Assembly: GCF_004765805.1 (NCBI RefSeq)
Contig: NZ_ML219773.1
Coordinates: 558,001-622,000 of the forward strand
Source: Halorussus halobius
GTDB lineage: Archaea; Halobacteriota; Halobacteria; Halobacteriales; Haladaptataceae
Direction of reading: 5' to 3'
DNA length: 64,000 bases
The notes below the pieces were generated by a model. The model was not told the origin of the DNA. It saw only the letters and a list, made by a program, of their open reading frames with translations, and did no database searches. Position numbers and translations under genes: made by a program. Of the stretch, positions 1 through 9,374 are shown in pieces (position 1 is the first letter of the stretch; every line of letters starts with the position of its first letter).

Positions 1-651
1 CCGCCCGCGCGGGAGGTCCTCGGGGAACTCGTCGGAGTTCTCGACCACGTAGGGCGAGACCGCGTTGACCGTGATGCCGTCGTCTTGGGTGTCGCTGGCG
101 AGCATCCGGGTGAACATCAACACGCCCTGCTTGGCGATGAAGTACGGCGCGTTCTTCGGGTTCACCATCCCCTTCTCGGCGCTCGCGTAGCCGACGTTCA
201 CGATGCGGCCCCACTCGCGCTCGCGCATCCCCGGTAGCGCGCGCTTACAGCAGAGGTAGGTGCCGTTGACGTTGGCCTGGAGGACGGTGTTCCACTGCTC
301 GAAGCTAATCGTCTCCCAGTGGTCGGGCGCGAAGGGGCCGACGTTGTTCACCAGCACGTCGACCGTCCCGAGGTCGGCCTCGATTCGGTCGAACAGGTCG
401 GCCACGTCGTCGGGGTCGGCCACGTCGCCCTGCACGGCGGTCGCGTCGGGCGCGCCGCGCTCGCGGGCCTCGTCGGCGACGGCCTCGGCGGCGTCGCGGC
501 TGGTCCGGTAGTGGACCGCCGTCGACGCGCCCCGCTCGGCCAGCGCGTACAGCAGTTCGCGCCCCACGCCCGTCGCGCTGCCGGTCACCAGCGCGGTCCG
601 GTCGGTCAGGTCGGGTCGTATCACGGCCGAGCGTTGGGACTCGGCACACAT
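1..651 (-). CDS. SDR-family NAD(P)-dependent oxidoreductase, 3' end cut by the window
   Basis: Short-chain dehydrogenase/reductase, probably of the 3-oxoacyl-ACP reductase-like group; the substrate is unknown. Reading from the ATG at 651 gives 217 codons open to the window edge. Seen: a glycine-rich cofactor motif TGSATGVG near residue 20, the NNVG motif in the middle, and the catalytic YxxxK (YFIAK) about 35 residues before the edge. A usual SDR is about 250 residues, so some 30-40 residues are missing at the C-terminus. Haloarchaeal SDRs of this type commonly reduce beta-ketoacyl or polyol substrates, but nothing here fixes which. The gene downstream of it lies outside the window. Confident on family, not on substrate. 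Confidence 0.9.
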   Translation of the reverse strand, partial: MCAESQRSAVIRPDLTDRTALVTGSATGVGRELLYALAERGASTAVHYRTSRDAAEAVADEARERGAPDATAVQGDVADPDDVADLFDRIEADLGTVDVLVNNVGPFAPDHWETISFEQWNTVLQANVNGTYLCCKRALPGMREREWGRIVNVGYASAEKGMVNPKNAPYFIAKQGVLMFTRMLASDTQDDGITVNAVSPYVVENSDEFPEDLPRGR

Positions 652-741
652 TGTTGTTGAGGCCCCGCGCTCGGCGGGCCATCGAACGCCGGTGGGTCCT
701 CCGAGCGCGTCAGACCACGTCCGGGGTCGGGCGGCCGGCTC

Positions 742-984
742 TCAGTCGTCGGCGGGGACCGAGCCGGTCCAGTTGGCGTCGGTCGTCGCGGTCGTCGGCT
801 CCAGCGAGGGCGTCTCCGTCGCGTCGTCCGCGGCCGCCTCGCCGGTCTCGATTGCGTCGTCGGACGGCTCGTCGACTCGTCCGTCTCGGTTTGTGTCTGT
901 CGATTCTTCCGGTCGTACGTCCTCGCCGTTCCCCTCCGGCGGGGCTGTGTACAGGATGCCCCGGCTCTCGCTTCGGTACGTCAT
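742..984 (-). CDS. small acidic hypothetical protein (80 aa)
   Basis: Not recognised. The product is rich in Asp, Glu, Thr and Ala with no hydrophobic segment, and looks disordered. Acidic composition and G/C-biased third positions fit a real haloarchaeal gene. Its ATG at 984 faces the membrane protease gene across an AT-rich divergent intergenic region, which supplies plausible promoter sequence. No cysteine clusters or known motifs are visible. It could be a spurious frame, but the opposite-strand readings have a much less typical composition. Confidence 0.5.
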   Translation of the reverse strand: MTYRSESRGILYTAPPEGNGEDVRPEESTDTNRDGRVDEPSDDAIETGEAAADDATETPSLEPTTATTDANWTGSVPADD

Positions 985-1056
985 CGTTGACGAGTTTCTC
1001 GGTCTTTCCGTATGAAAAAAGTTCTCCCCAACGTGTTAATGGTATCTAACCTCTAT

Positions 1057-1068
1057 TAATACGTATTA
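1057..1068. promoter_or_regulatory. 12-bp AT-rich palindrome in a divergent promoter region
   Basis: The sequence TAATACGTATTA is a perfect palindrome inside the AT-rich gap (about 1010-1075) between the small acidic gene starting at 984 and the protease gene starting at 1118. It could be an operator or a bidirectional TATA region. No regulator is identified. Confidence 0.3.
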
Positions 1069-1117
1069 GGTTTCTTCGGAGGCCAGATAGTTGGTTCTGG
1101 AATCCGAACGCCCGGGC

Positions 1118-2329
1118 ATGGACCCAGACCGAGACCCGGTCGCGGAGAGCGCGACCGACTCCGCCGACCTCTACGACGTGGCGACGTGGGAACGCCGGAG
1201 CTGGCTCGACGCCGCGTCGACCGCCATCTACGGGCTGTCGAGCGCGGTCGCGCCGTACGTCGCCGGCCTGTTCGTCCTCCTTATCGTCGTGGTGGAACTG
1301 GTGCTGTTCGGGGTCGCGCTCGTCTCGTTCCGGAACCCGGTCGTGGCTGCGCTGGTCCTGCTGTCGATAGTGCCGGCGTTCGGGCTGGCGGCGTACATCT
1401 GGTACGCCGACGTCACCACGTCGGAGCCGCTGTCGCTGCTGGCGATGACGTTCCTGCTCGGCGTCCTGCTGGCGAGCTTCGCGGCCGTCATCAACACCAC
1501 GTTCCAGTTGGTGTTCTCGCTGATTCCGCTCGTCGGGACCGTGCTGTTCTACTTCTTCGTCGTCGCGCCGGTCGAGGAGACGGTCAAGTGGCTCGCGGTT
1601 CGGCTCTACGCCTTCCGAAGCGACCAATTCGACGCGGTGGTCGACGGCGCGGTGTACGGCGCGGTCGCCGGCCTCGGGTTCGCCACCATCGAGAACGCCC
1701 TCTACATCACGCAGGGGTTCGCCGGGGCGACGGCGGCCGGGACCGACGCCATCGTCGGCGCGAGCCAGACCGCTGCCGCCCGCCTGCTCGCGGGACCGGG
1801 CCACGTCATCTACTCGGCGTTCGCGGGCTACTACCTCGGACTCGCCAAGTTCAACCGCGACGACGCCGGCCCGATAGTCATCAAGGGACTGCTCATCGCG
1901 GCGTTCATCCACGCGACCTACAACTCCGCCGTGACCTACCTCCCCGCGGCGCTCGAACTCCTCGGGGTCGCGGTCGCGCCGGGCGTGGCGTTCCTCGGGT
2001 TCGTGGTGGTGTACGACGGCGTGTTCGGCTACCTGCTCTACCGCAAGATCGCGCGGTACCGGAACGCCTACCGACAGGTCGACATGAACCGGGACGTGAG
2101 CTTCGAGGGGAGCGAGGACGAGGCATTCCGGGCCAGTGCCGCCGGAGACGCCGAGGCGTCGAGCGTCGACGACGGGAACGTCGACGCGGACGAACGCGGC
2201 GAGCGCGACCACGCAGTCACCGAGGACGCCGCCGGAGGGTCGGTTGCGGACGAACCGGACGGGACCGACGGCGTCGAGGCCCGCGAGGAAGACGCCGCCG
2301 ACGACCGGCCCGCGAGCGATTCGGAGTGA
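1118..2329 (+). CDS. PrsW-family intramembrane metalloprotease
   Basis: Polytopic membrane protein of the PrsW/Abi-like glutamic-type protease superfamily, whose bacterial members cleave membrane-anchored regulators; the archaeal targets are unknown. Seen: several hydrophobic segments from about residue 35 to 310, the paired glutamates VEETVKW, the segment DGAVYGAVAGLGFATIENA, and histidines in GPGHVIYSAF and IAAFIHATYN that would complete the metal site. The last 100 residues form a very acidic cytosolic tail. A TTG start at 1091 is possible, but the ATG at 1118 gives a normal N-terminus of 403 residues. It is divergent from the small acidic gene upstream and convergent with riboflavin synthase. 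Confidence 0.85.
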   Translation: MDPDRDPVAESATDSADLYDVATWERRSWLDAASTAIYGLSSAVAPYVAGLFVLLIVVVELVLFGVALVSFRNPVVAALVLLSIVPAFGLAAYIWYADVTTSEPLSLLAMTFLLGVLLASFAAVINTTFQLVFSLIPLVGTVLFYFFVVAPVEETVKWLAVRLYAFRSDQFDAVVDGAVYGAVAGLGFATIENALYITQGFAGATAAGTDAIVGASQTAAARLLAGPGHVIYSAFAGYYLGLAKFNRDDAGPIVIKGLLIAAFIHATYNSAVTYLPAALELLGVAVAPGVAFLGFVVVYDGVFGYLLYRKIARYRNAYRQVDMNRDVSFEGSEDEAFRASAAGDAEASSVDDGNVDADERGERDHAVTEDAAGGSVADEPDGTDGVEAREEDAADDRPASDSE

Positions 2330-2362
2330 GTCGAACTCCGACGACCCACAGCGGACCTTCTT

Positions 2363-3004
2363 TCAGTCGGTCCGCGACGCCTCGCGGGCGTCGCTCGCGT
2401 CCCCGGCCTCGTATCCGGCGTCGGCCAGCAGTCGCTCGGCGTACTTGGCGACGACGTCGACTTCCAGATGCACCGGGTCGCCCGGTTCCTTCCCCGAGAG
2501 GGTGGTCACGCGCCGGGTCTCGGGGATGACCGCGACCGAGAAGGCGTCCGCGCCGCGCTCGGCGACCGTGAGGCTGACGCCGTCGACCGCGACCGAGCCC
2601 TTGTCCACGACGTAGCCGTCGAACGCCTCGGGGATGGCGAATTCGTACTCCCAGTCTTCGCCCACCTGTCGGACGCCCGTGACCTCGCTGGTCGCGTCGA
2701 CGTGGCCCTGCACGACGTGGCCGTCGAACCGACCGTCGGCGGGCATCGCCCGTTCGAGGTTCACCGGGTCGCCGACCGTCAGGTCGCCCAGATACGTCTT
2801 CTCGACGGTCTCGGTCGCCAGAAACACCTCGAACCAGTCCGGGCCGTACTCCTCGACGGTCAGGCAGGCCCCGCTGACGCTGACGCTCTGGCCGCGGTCG
2901 AGGTCCTCGGCCACCCCGTCGGCTTCGATGCGAAGGCGTCGCCCGTCGTCGGTCTCGGTCGCGGCGACCACCTCGCCCGTCTCCTCAACGATTCCGGTAA
3001 ACAT
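2363..3004 (-). CDS. ribE: riboflavin synthase, alpha chain
   Basis: Converts two molecules of 6,7-dimethyl-8-ribityllumazine into riboflavin and a pyrimidine, the last step of riboflavin synthesis; cytosolic. The 213-residue protein starts with the diagnostic MFTGIVEETG. It contains two lumazine-binding repeats, the first through about residue 95 with the SVSGACLTV block and the second with KGSVAVDGVSLTV near residue 130. The acidic C-terminal tail is longer than in bacteria. The reading frame continues upstream of 3004, but that part is arginine-rich and unlike the family, so the ATG at 3004 is chosen. Riboflavin synthase of this bacterial type is the form found in Halobacteria. Confidence 0.95.
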   Translation of the reverse strand: MFTGIVEETGEVVAATETDDGRRLRIEADGVAEDLDRGQSVSVSGACLTVEEYGPDWFEVFLATETVEKTYLGDLTVGDPVNLERAMPADGRFDGHVVQGHVDATSEVTGVRQVGEDWEYEFAIPEAFDGYVVDKGSVAVDGVSLTVAERGADAFSVAVIPETRRVTTLSGKEPGDPVHLEVDVVAKYAERLLADAGYEAGDASDAREASRTD

Positions 3005-3084
3005 GTCATATCTGTGGGTTCGGTCGGATGAAAAGGGTTGCGGAAGTAGCGTCGCGGCGCTGTCGGGGAGCGTTGCGTGGCCGG

Positions 3085-3444
3085 TGTGTGGACGCCGTAC
3101 GGGGCGCGGACGCGGTTGCGGGGCGGCGCTGTGCGGTCGCAGTTGCGGTACTCGGTGGCTCAAGTAGAAGCAGCGTCGTCGTTCCCTATCGTCGTCGTCC
3201 CCGCGTCGTCGTTTTGCCGTATCGCTCTCGCGTCATCTTTTCGCCGTATCGTTTCCGCGCCGTTCCCTGCCGTCGTCTCCACTTGTCCTCCTCTCGAATC
3301 GTTCGAGCTAGCTACTGCCGAGACCTCTGAGAGACCGCGCCGCATCCGCACCACTCAGTACCGCATCCGCACCGCCCAGCACCGCATCCGCACCACTCAG
3401 TACCGCATCCGCACCGCCCAGCACCGCATCCACCCGCACCCAGC
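3085..3444. repeat. intergenic repeat element, two facing halves; includes a 21-bp tandem array
   Basis: This non-coding stretch between riboflavin synthase and the membrane gene at 3501 belongs to the dispersed element family also seen near 30.4, 38.5, 42.2 and 47.2 kb. On the plus strand a degenerate copy runs through a G-rich tract to a weak box at 3149-3178. On the minus strand a better copy reads from 3444 downward: a 21-bp tandem array (3340-3444, four full units plus a degenerate fifth, alternating between two unit versions), then the conserved box (3334-3306) containing CGGCAGTAGCTAGCT, then a small stem-loop CTCGAA-N3-TTCGAG at 3307-3293. The middle (3175-3290) is a C/T-rich GTCGTC-type low-complexity stretch. 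Confidence 0.75.
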
Positions 3445-3500
3445 CGTGTCGGTTCCGGCACGCCGGGGACTTTTTCACGCCCCGCCGGATACCAACCGGC

Positions 3501-3746
3501 ATGAGCGACACGGGCATCATGGGGACCATCCAACTCGCCGCGACCCTCGTGTTCGCGCTCCCCGTCGGCCTGCTCGGACTCCAGTTCCTTCTGGACGGGC
3601 GACTCCTGTCGGGGACGGGGTTCGTGGTCGTCGCGGTACTGATGGTCGCGCTGGAGGAGTATCTGACCACGCCGAAAGACGTGCCGGGTGCGGTCGCGCG
3701 GAAGGCGGTCGGAACGGTGGCGAAGACGCCGGATGACGAGGAGTGA
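3501..3746 (+). CDS. small two-helix membrane protein (81 aa)
   Basis: Unrecognised haloarchaeal membrane protein. Two hydrophobic segments are visible, roughly residues 8-28 and 34-50, followed by a soluble tail ending in acidic residues. The two-helix layout, acidic tail and G/C-rich third positions support a real gene. It starts 57 nt after the end of the repeat array at 3444 and is convergent with the transducer gene. Function unknown. Confidence 0.75.
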   Translation: MSDTGIMGTIQLAATLVFALPVGLLGLQFLLDGRLLSGTGFVVVAVLMVALEEYLTTPKDVPGAVARKAVGTVAKTPDDEE

Positions 3747-3759
3747 GGGGTGGGACGGC

Positions 3760-6700
3760 TCAGTCGTCGTCCGACCGGCCGCCGTCGGCGACCGGTGAGG
3801 CCGGCTCGAACTCCGAGTCCGTCTCGATGTCGGCGTCCGGGTCCGGTCCGACGTCCGGGTCCGCACCAGCCTCCGAATCCGCCTCGACGTCGGGGTCCAC
3901 CTCGCTCTCGGCCTCGGCTCCGACCGACGCCTCCGCGTCGCGGACCTCGAACTGGTCGACGAGTTCCTTCAGCGTCCGCGCGGACTCCGAGACGGTCTTG
4001 ACGTTGCGCGAGACGTCGTTGATGGCGGCGGTCTGCTCCTCGGTCGCCGACGAGACGGTGCTGGCCTCGGCGGCGGTCTGCTGGCTCACGCTCGACACCT
4101 CGTCGACCATCGCCACGACCTGTTCGGTCGAGACCGCCTGGTCGTCGGCCGCGTCGGATATCTCCTCGACGCCGTGCTCGGCCTCCTCGGCGACGTCGGC
4201 GATGTCGTCGAACATGTCGATCGCGTCCTCGATGGTCTCCGAGCCGGTTTCGACGCGCCGTTGCATCGAGCGCATGTCGCCGACCGTGTCGTCGGCCGAG
4301 TCCTGTATCTCGTCGATGAGTTCCTCGACCTCGTCGGTGGCGTCGCCGGCCTCGCTGGCGAGTTGCTTTATCTCGTCGGCCACGACCGCGAAGCCCTCGC
4401 CGGCCTCGCCGGCCCGGGCGGCCTCGATGGAGGCGTTGAGCGCGAGCAGGTTGGTCTGCTCGGCGATTTCGGTGATGAGCCCGACGATCTCGTTTATCTC
4501 CTTTATCTGGTCTTCGAGCCCCTCGACCTGTCCGACGGCGGCGTCGGCCTCCGACTCGATGGCGGCTATCTCCTCGGTGGCGTCGGCGGCGTGTTCCCGG
4601 CCCCGGTCGGCCAGGGCGGCCGCCTCGCTGGCGGTGTCGACCACGCCGTCGGCCGACGAGGCGACCTCCTCGATGGTCGCCGAGAGGTCGTTCATCTCGC
4701 CGGCGGCCGTCTGCAGTTTCTCGGTCTGTCGCTCGGCTCCGTAGGCGATCTCCTCGACCGACTCGGCGGTCTCCTGGCTGGCGGCGTCGATCTCCTCGGC
4801 GCTGGTGGCGGTCTGGTCGCTGACCCCCGCGAACTGGTCGGCGAGGTCCTTGACCTCCGCCAAACTGCGCTCGACCTCGGCCAGCCCGGCGTCGAGGTCG
4901 GCCATCACCTCGCCGTACTGGCCCGGCAGGTCGTCGTCGAGGTCCTGGTCGAGGCGGCCGTCGCGCAACTGCTGGCTGGCGTCGCGTATCCGGTCGAAGC
5001 TCCGGCCGAGCTGGTCGACCCCGGATTCGAGGTCGGCCAGCACCGCCCCGTACTCGCCGGGGAGGTCGGTGTCGACGTCCTGGTCGAGCTCGCCCGCCTT
5101 CACGTTCCGGCTGGCGCGTCGAATCTCGCCGAAGCCGGTCTGCAATCTGTCGATGCCCTCCTCGATGTCGGTCATGATGGCCCCGTACTCGCCGGGGAGG
5201 TCGGTGTCGACGTCCTGGTCGAGCTCCCCCTCGCCGAGGCCCCGGCTGACGCTCCGGAGCTCGTCGACCTGCCGCCGGAGGTTGCCCTGCATCTCGTCGA
5301 ACGCGTCGACGAGCTCGCCGATCTCGTCGTCGCCCGCGTCGACCTCGATTTCCTCGTCGAACCGACCCTCCGCGAGCGCGGTCGCCCGGTCGCGGACGCC
5401 CTCGATGGGCGTCGAGAAGTACTCGGCCGCCTTGTACCCCAGCCCTAACACGACCACGAGGATGCCCCCGAGCAGCAGGAGGACGACGTTCCGCGCCGTC
5501 TCGGTCCGGTCGCTCAGCGCCTCGCCCAGCGCGAGGGCGGGTGCGTTCACGTCCTCCTCGGGGGCGGTCGCGAGCAGCGCGTACTCCCTGTCGCTGAACT
5601 CGAGGGGCGCGTACGACACGTAGTAGCCGTGTTCCCCGTCGTCCTCGGAGCGGGTGTACGTGTCGAGGCCAGTCTCGCCGGCCAGTATCCGGTTCTGGGC
5701 GACGGTCGCCAGCGCCCCCGCGTACGACTCGTCGCCGATGTTCGTCCCGACCACGGCCCGGTCGGGGTGGCTCAGCACTCGACCGTCGGCGTTGACGAGC
5801 GTCAGGTGGCCGGTCTCGGCGACGGTGACGGTGTTCGTCAGCCCCGAGATGATGCTGAAGTTGAACCTGAGCGAGACGACGCCCGCGAACTCGCCGTCGT
5901 GGTACACCGGCGTCGCGATGTACATCATCTGTCTGCCGTCGACCATCTCCACGTCGCCGACGTAGACCTCGCCGTCACCGAGCGACTCCGCGCCGCCGAA
6001 CCACGCCTCGTCGGCGTAGGAGGTGTTCTCGACCGACTGGGAGGACACCTCGCCGGCCTCGTCCCTGACCGTTCGGATGACCCCCTGCCCGGTGTCGTCG
6101 GTCAGCACGATCTCGTCGTAGGCCGGCGCTTCACCGCCCTGGACGGTGACCGAACGCTCGTTCAGGTAACTCCGGAACGACTCGCTGATGCCGCTGCGCG
6201 CGTCCTCGACCGCCGCGGTCTGGAGCTCGTAGTAGTAGACGTTCGGCGCGATGACCCAGTCGAACTCCTCGTGGTAGGTGTAGGCGATGAACTTCTCCTC
6301 GGTCGGGTTGCCCGTCTGGGTTGTGTCCTCCCAGTCGTACTCGGCGACGCCCCACTCGCTCCCGTTCCGGACGGCCGGCGTCGACCGGATGCTTGACTGG
6401 ACGTCGCTGTACATGGTCAGGCCGGCGTCGTCCAGGAGGTTGTACCCGTCTTCGAGGTCGTGATGGGCGACCACGTCACCTTCCAGGTCGGTCACGTAGG
6501 TATAGCCCGACGACCCGACGTAGCCCGGTTGGGCGGCCGCCGAGAGCGTGCCGTTCGGGGCGACGCCGTCGCCGTCGGTCCCGAAGAGCCGACGCTCGAC
6601 CTCGTCTTTCACCTGCCGTTGCTCGGCCGCCGAGAGCTCGGCCCACTCGCGGCCGTCGTACTTGACGTCGAGAATCGTCCGCCTGGTGGTCTCGACGGTG

Positions 6701-7044
6701 TCGTGCAACTGCAGGGCGGTCCGGCCGACCTGCTGCTGGTTCTGCTCGCGAGTCAGTTCCATCTCGCCCGCGCTCGCGGCCTCGTAGTTGCGCATCGGCG
6801 TGGAGTTCGCGAGCGTGAGCGCGTCGATGCGTCGCGCGTCGAGCAGGTTCTCCAGCTCCTCGTGCCTGGAGTCGACGGTGGTGTTGAGTTCGCTGGTTAT
6901 CTGGCGCTCGAGGTGGGCGGCGCTCTCGTCCTGGGCGTACGTCCCCAACTGCTGCATGTTCTGGAGCCCGACCACGCCCACCGCCGAGACCGGGACCAGC
7001 GAGATGGCGAGCAGCAACACGACCAGCTTGGTTCGTATCTTCAT
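3760..7044 (-). CDS. methyl-accepting chemotaxis transducer with Cache sensor and repeated HAMP-like units
   Basis: Membrane receptor that would signal to CheA/CheW and control the archaellum. Layout over 1094 residues: TM1 about 7-30; a large extracellular Cache-type sensor about 35-512 ([16 protein letters not shown] and [16 protein letters not shown] are typical of Cache folds); TM2 about 515-537; a HAMP domain; then three repeats of about 45 residues centred near 606, 651 and 696, each carrying G-x-LDQD and DLPGxYG; then the coiled-coil signalling domain with the hairpin tip [19 protein letters not shown] near 870; then a very acidic tail of about 65 residues. The two first repeats are almost identical in DNA as well. 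Haloarchaea call such proteins Htr transducers; the ligand cannot be told from sequence. The gene stands alone. Confidence 0.93.
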   Translation of the reverse strand: MKIRTKLVVLLLAISLVPVSAVGVVGLQNMQQLGTYAQDESAAHLERQITSELNTTVDSRHEELENLLDARRIDALTLANSTPMRNYEAASAGEMELTREQNQQQVGRTALQLHDTVETTRRTILDVKYDGREWAELSAAEQRQVKDEVERRLFGTDGDGVAPNGTLSAAAQPGYVGSSGYTYVTDLEGDVVAHHDLEDGYNLLDDAGLTMYSDVQSSIRSTPAVRNGSEWGVAEYDWEDTTQTGNPTEEKFIAYTYHEEFDWVIAPNVYYYELQTAAVEDARSGISESFRSYLNERSVTVQGGEAPAYDEIVLTDDTGQGVIRTVRDEAGEVSSQSVENTSYADEAWFGGAESLGDGEVYVGDVEMVDGRQMMYIATPVYHDGEFAGVVSLRFNFSIISGLTNTVTVAETGHLTLVNADGRVLSHPDRAVVGTNIGDESYAGALATVAQNRILAGETGLDTYTRSEDDGEHGYYVSYAPLEFSDREYALLATAPEEDVNAPALALGEALSDRTETARNVVLLLLGGILVVVLGLGYKAAEYFSTPIEGVRDRATALAEGRFDEEIEVDAGDDEIGELVDAFDEMQGNLRRQVDELRSVSRGLGEGELDQDVDTDLPGEYGAIMTDIEEGIDRLQTGFGEIRRASRNVKAGELDQDVDTDLPGEYGAVLADLESGVDQLGRSFDRIRDASQQLRDGRLDQDLDDDLPGQYGEVMADLDAGLAEVERSLAEVKDLADQFAGVSDQTATSAEEIDAASQETAESVEEIAYGAERQTEKLQTAAGEMNDLSATIEEVASSADGVVDTASEAAALADRGREHAADATEEIAAIESEADAAVGQVEGLEDQIKEINEIVGLITEIAEQTNLLALNASIEAARAGEAGEGFAVVADEIKQLASEAGDATDEVEELIDEIQDSADDTVGDMRSMQRRVETGSETIEDAIDMFDDIADVAEEAEHGVEEISDAADDQAVSTEQVVAMVDEVSSVSQQTAAEASTVSSATEEQTAAINDVSRNVKTVSESARTLKELVDQFEVRDAEASVGAEAESEVDPDVEADSEAGADPDVGPDPDADIETDSEFEPASPVADGGRSDDD
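5045..5226 (-). repeat. direct repeat within the transducer gene (47 bp identical, 135 bp apart)
   Basis: Positions 5045-5091 and 5180-5226 are identical over 47 bp and offset by exactly 135 bp, that is 45 codons. They encode the [15 protein letters not shown] part of the first two HAMP-like units. The third unit, about 135 bp further along the gene, has diverged ([15 protein letters not shown]). Identity at silent sites points to a recent duplication or gene conversion. Confidence 0.9.
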
Positions 7045-7423
7045 CTGCCCCCACCCGACCCGGTCGCGACACGTTCGCCCGCCCGGTCCCGCGTCTCGCT
7101 CTCGGCGTGCGCCCCGCGGTGGTCAGTCCCGTACGTCCGCTCGCTGTTCCCCTTCGATTGGACCATGGACGGAACAGGATAACCCGTTTATATAAACGTT
7201 CGCGCCGGATTTTTAGCTGTGATAATCCCCACATTAATTTCTCCAAGATAAATACTGCCCAAAGGGGAAGTACCAAAATTTGGCGACGCTCGCACGACTG
7301 TCGGGAGGGCATCGCCGAGCGGACCGACCCCTTCGGGTCAGGAGGTCCGAGGCCGTGCTCGGGCGCACCTGTTGTGCGAGTTCCTCGCCGAATGCCGTAG
7401 AGTGGGGGACCCGGCGACGTCGC
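7045..7423. other. gene-free stretch upstream of the transducer
   Basis: About 380 nt with no convincing gene. The half next to the transducer (7045-7180) is GC-rich. Positions 7180-7285 are AT-rich and hold the palindromic TATA-like site described separately. The remainder (7290-7423) is GC-rich and ends at the helicase stop codon. No tRNA-like fold was found by eye. Confidence 0.6.
7185..7198 (-). promoter_or_regulatory. palindromic TATA-like element for the transducer
   Basis: CGTTTATATAAACG is a perfect 14-bp palindrome containing a TATA-like core. If used as the TATA box for the transducer, it implies a 5' leader of more than 100 nt before the ATG at 7044, long for a haloarchaeon. Because it is symmetric it could also direct transcription rightward, where no gene is seen. 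Confidence 0.35.
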
Positions 7424-9259
7424 TCACTGGGCAGGCGGCTCTTCGACCTCGCCGACCACGTCCGCGACGCCCTCGCCGTTGCGCTCGTTGTACAGCAACA
7501 CGTCGATGGGGAGGGTCGGCGCGCCGCCGACGAGGTTCTCCATGACGACGAGTCGCTCGCGCGCGCGGGACATGCCCACGTAGAACACCCGTCGCTCGTT
7601 GTCGGTCAGCGTGGGCACGGGGTCGGTGGTGGAGGTGAACTCCTCGACGTCGTCGGGGAGGGCGGCCTGGTCGACCGTTGCCGCCATCTGCTCGACCACC
7701 TTCTCGGTCAGGTCGGTGGCGACGAACACGTGGTCGGCCTCTCGACCCTTCGCGGAGTGGATGGTACCGATGCGGACGCGGTCGGCCGCCACGTCCTGAT
7801 AGTCGCTCGAGAAGTACGCCTTCATCGAGTTCTTCTGGAAGCTGGTGACCTTCCGGACCATGTCGGCCGCCGAGGCCGGGCCGGGCATGAACGGCGCGAA
7901 GTCGGTCACGAAGTCGGGGTCGACCTCTATCTCCGCGAGGTCGTCGGTGTCGGCCTCCGCCTCGCGCTCGTCGATGGCGTCGAACAACTCGTCGCGCTCG
8001 CTCGTGCCGAACGCCGAGTCCTGCAGCATGTCGGCCAGCCGCCGGGCCTGCAGGCCGGTGATGGGTTCCTCGTCGTCGACCTTCTCGACGGCGTCGACGT
8101 ACTGCTGGAGCCGCTCGGTCCACATCCGCTGGTCGGTCAGGCACTTGAACGGGATGCCCTCGTCGATGAACTCGTCGATGAACCGGAACATCTGGTAGCG
8201 CGCCCGGAACAGCAACATCAGGGTGCCGTCGTGTTCCTCGATGGTGTACCGGACGTTCCGGACGAGTTCGAGCATCGAGGGGCTGTCGACCTGCTCGACC
8301 GCGCCGCCCTCCTTGCGGGGCGAGAGGTTCTTCTCCTGTCGCTCGTCGATGTGGCGGACCTCCTGTTGGACCACCTGGAGGATTTCGGAGGGGAGTCGGT
8401 GGGAGGTGTCGAGGATGACGTCGTCGCCGCCCTCGTCGAGCAGGAGCTTGGGGTCGGCACCCTGCCACGCGTAGACGACCTGGTCGTCGTCGCCCGCGAT
8501 GAGCACCTGGTCCATGTGGGGCTTCCACTCGTCGTAGACGTCGTACTGGAGGCTGGTGATGTCCTGGAACTCGTCGATGACGAGGTAGTCGACGTTCGGG
8601 AGGAGCGAGCGCTGTCGAACCCGTTCGAGCATGTCCGCGAAGCCGACGAGGTCCTCCTCGCCCTTGTAGGCGCGCCAGGCCCGAATCGCCTCGGGCACGT
8701 CGAGCCGGTCGTCGTCGCTGGGCCACGTCGGGGTGTACTTGTTGCCCTCCTGGGCGTTCGGGTCGATGTCCGGCGGGAGTCGGACCTCCTCGTCGTTCCA
8801 CTGGAAGGGGACGTCGTACCAGTCGGCGACGTCCCGGCGAGTGCGCTGGAGCCACTGGCTGGTGGCGATTATCTTGTTGCCCAGCGTGGTCGAGCGGGCG
8901 GTCCGGCGGCCCGCGCCGCTGTACTCGTCCTCGAACTCGACGCCGAAGTCCTCGCAGAACTCCTTCTTGTCGGACTCGCCGACCACGTCGTTCCGGGAGA
9001 GGTCGAGCAGTTCGTAGGCTTTCGCGTGCATCGTACAGACCGTCCCCTGGAGCGAGCGGGGGTTGAGGTCCCGGCGCTCGGCGAGGCGCTCGCGGACCTC
9101 GTTGGCGGCCGCCCGGGTGTACGAGACCAGCAGGATATCGTTGACGTCGACGTCGTCCTCGTCGAGAATATCTTCCACGCGGTTGAGGAGTTCGGTCGTC
9201 TTCCCGCTTCCCGGGCCACCGAAGAGGCGGGTCACTCGTTGGGCCGTGTCCTGGCTCAT
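7424..9259 (-). CDS. UvrD/Rep-type superfamily 1 DNA helicase
   Basis: ATP-dependent 3'-5' DNA helicase of superfamily 1A, probably acting in repair or replication restart. The 611-residue product begins with the Walker A motif GGPGSGKTTELL at residues 14-25, then motif Ia (LLVSYTRAAANEV), motif II (YLVIDEFQDI, a DEFQD box, near 225), motif III (IAGDDDQVVYAWQGA) and, late in the protein, GTIHSAKGREADHVFV (motif V) and RRVFYVGMSRARERLVV (motif VI). Length is shorter than bacterial UvrD but normal for haloarchaeal members. A TTTTAT box about 28 nt upstream of the ATG suggests a leaderless transcript. Confidence 0.93.
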   Translation of the reverse strand: MSQDTAQRVTRLFGGPGSGKTTELLNRVEDILDEDDVDVNDILLVSYTRAAANEVRERLAERRDLNPRSLQGTVCTMHAKAYELLDLSRNDVVGESDKKEFCEDFGVEFEDEYSGAGRRTARSTTLGNKIIATSQWLQRTRRDVADWYDVPFQWNDEEVRLPPDIDPNAQEGNKYTPTWPSDDDRLDVPEAIRAWRAYKGEEDLVGFADMLERVRQRSLLPNVDYLVIDEFQDITSLQYDVYDEWKPHMDQVLIAGDDDQVVYAWQGADPKLLLDEGGDDVILDTSHRLPSEILQVVQQEVRHIDERQEKNLSPRKEGGAVEQVDSPSMLELVRNVRYTIEEHDGTLMLLFRARYQMFRFIDEFIDEGIPFKCLTDQRMWTERLQQYVDAVEKVDDEEPITGLQARRLADMLQDSAFGTSERDELFDAIDEREAEADTDDLAEIEVDPDFVTDFAPFMPGPASAADMVRKVTSFQKNSMKAYFSSDYQDVAADRVRIGTIHSAKGREADHVFVATDLTEKVVEQMAATVDQAALPDDVEEFTSTTDPVPTLTDNERRVFYVGMSRARERLVVMENLVGGAPTLPIDVLLYNERNGEGVADVVGEVEEPPAQ

Positions 9260-9374
9260 TACCCCAATCCCATGTGTCCCGGACTCATAAAACGAGGTGA
9301 ATCGGACCGGCCGCCGTCGCGGGCGGACGAGGGGCTCCGAAGCCAGGTGACCGACCGGGGCGACCGACCGCGCG

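Noticed and set aside
1046-2212. Long open frame on the minus strand opposite the PrsW-like gene
   Set aside because: It is the mirror of a GC-rich gene: Arg/Glu/Val-rich, no motifs, and the plus strand encodes a recognisable family.
3308-3866. Frames on both strands encoding CGCG or HRIRT-type repeats
   Set aside because: They are translations of the 21-bp tandem array, open only because 21 is a multiple of three; no start context or acidic composition.
7045-7423. A tRNA or small stable RNA in the gap before the helicase
   Set aside because: No T-arm-like GGTTCGAATCC sequence or cloverleaf could be formed by eye.
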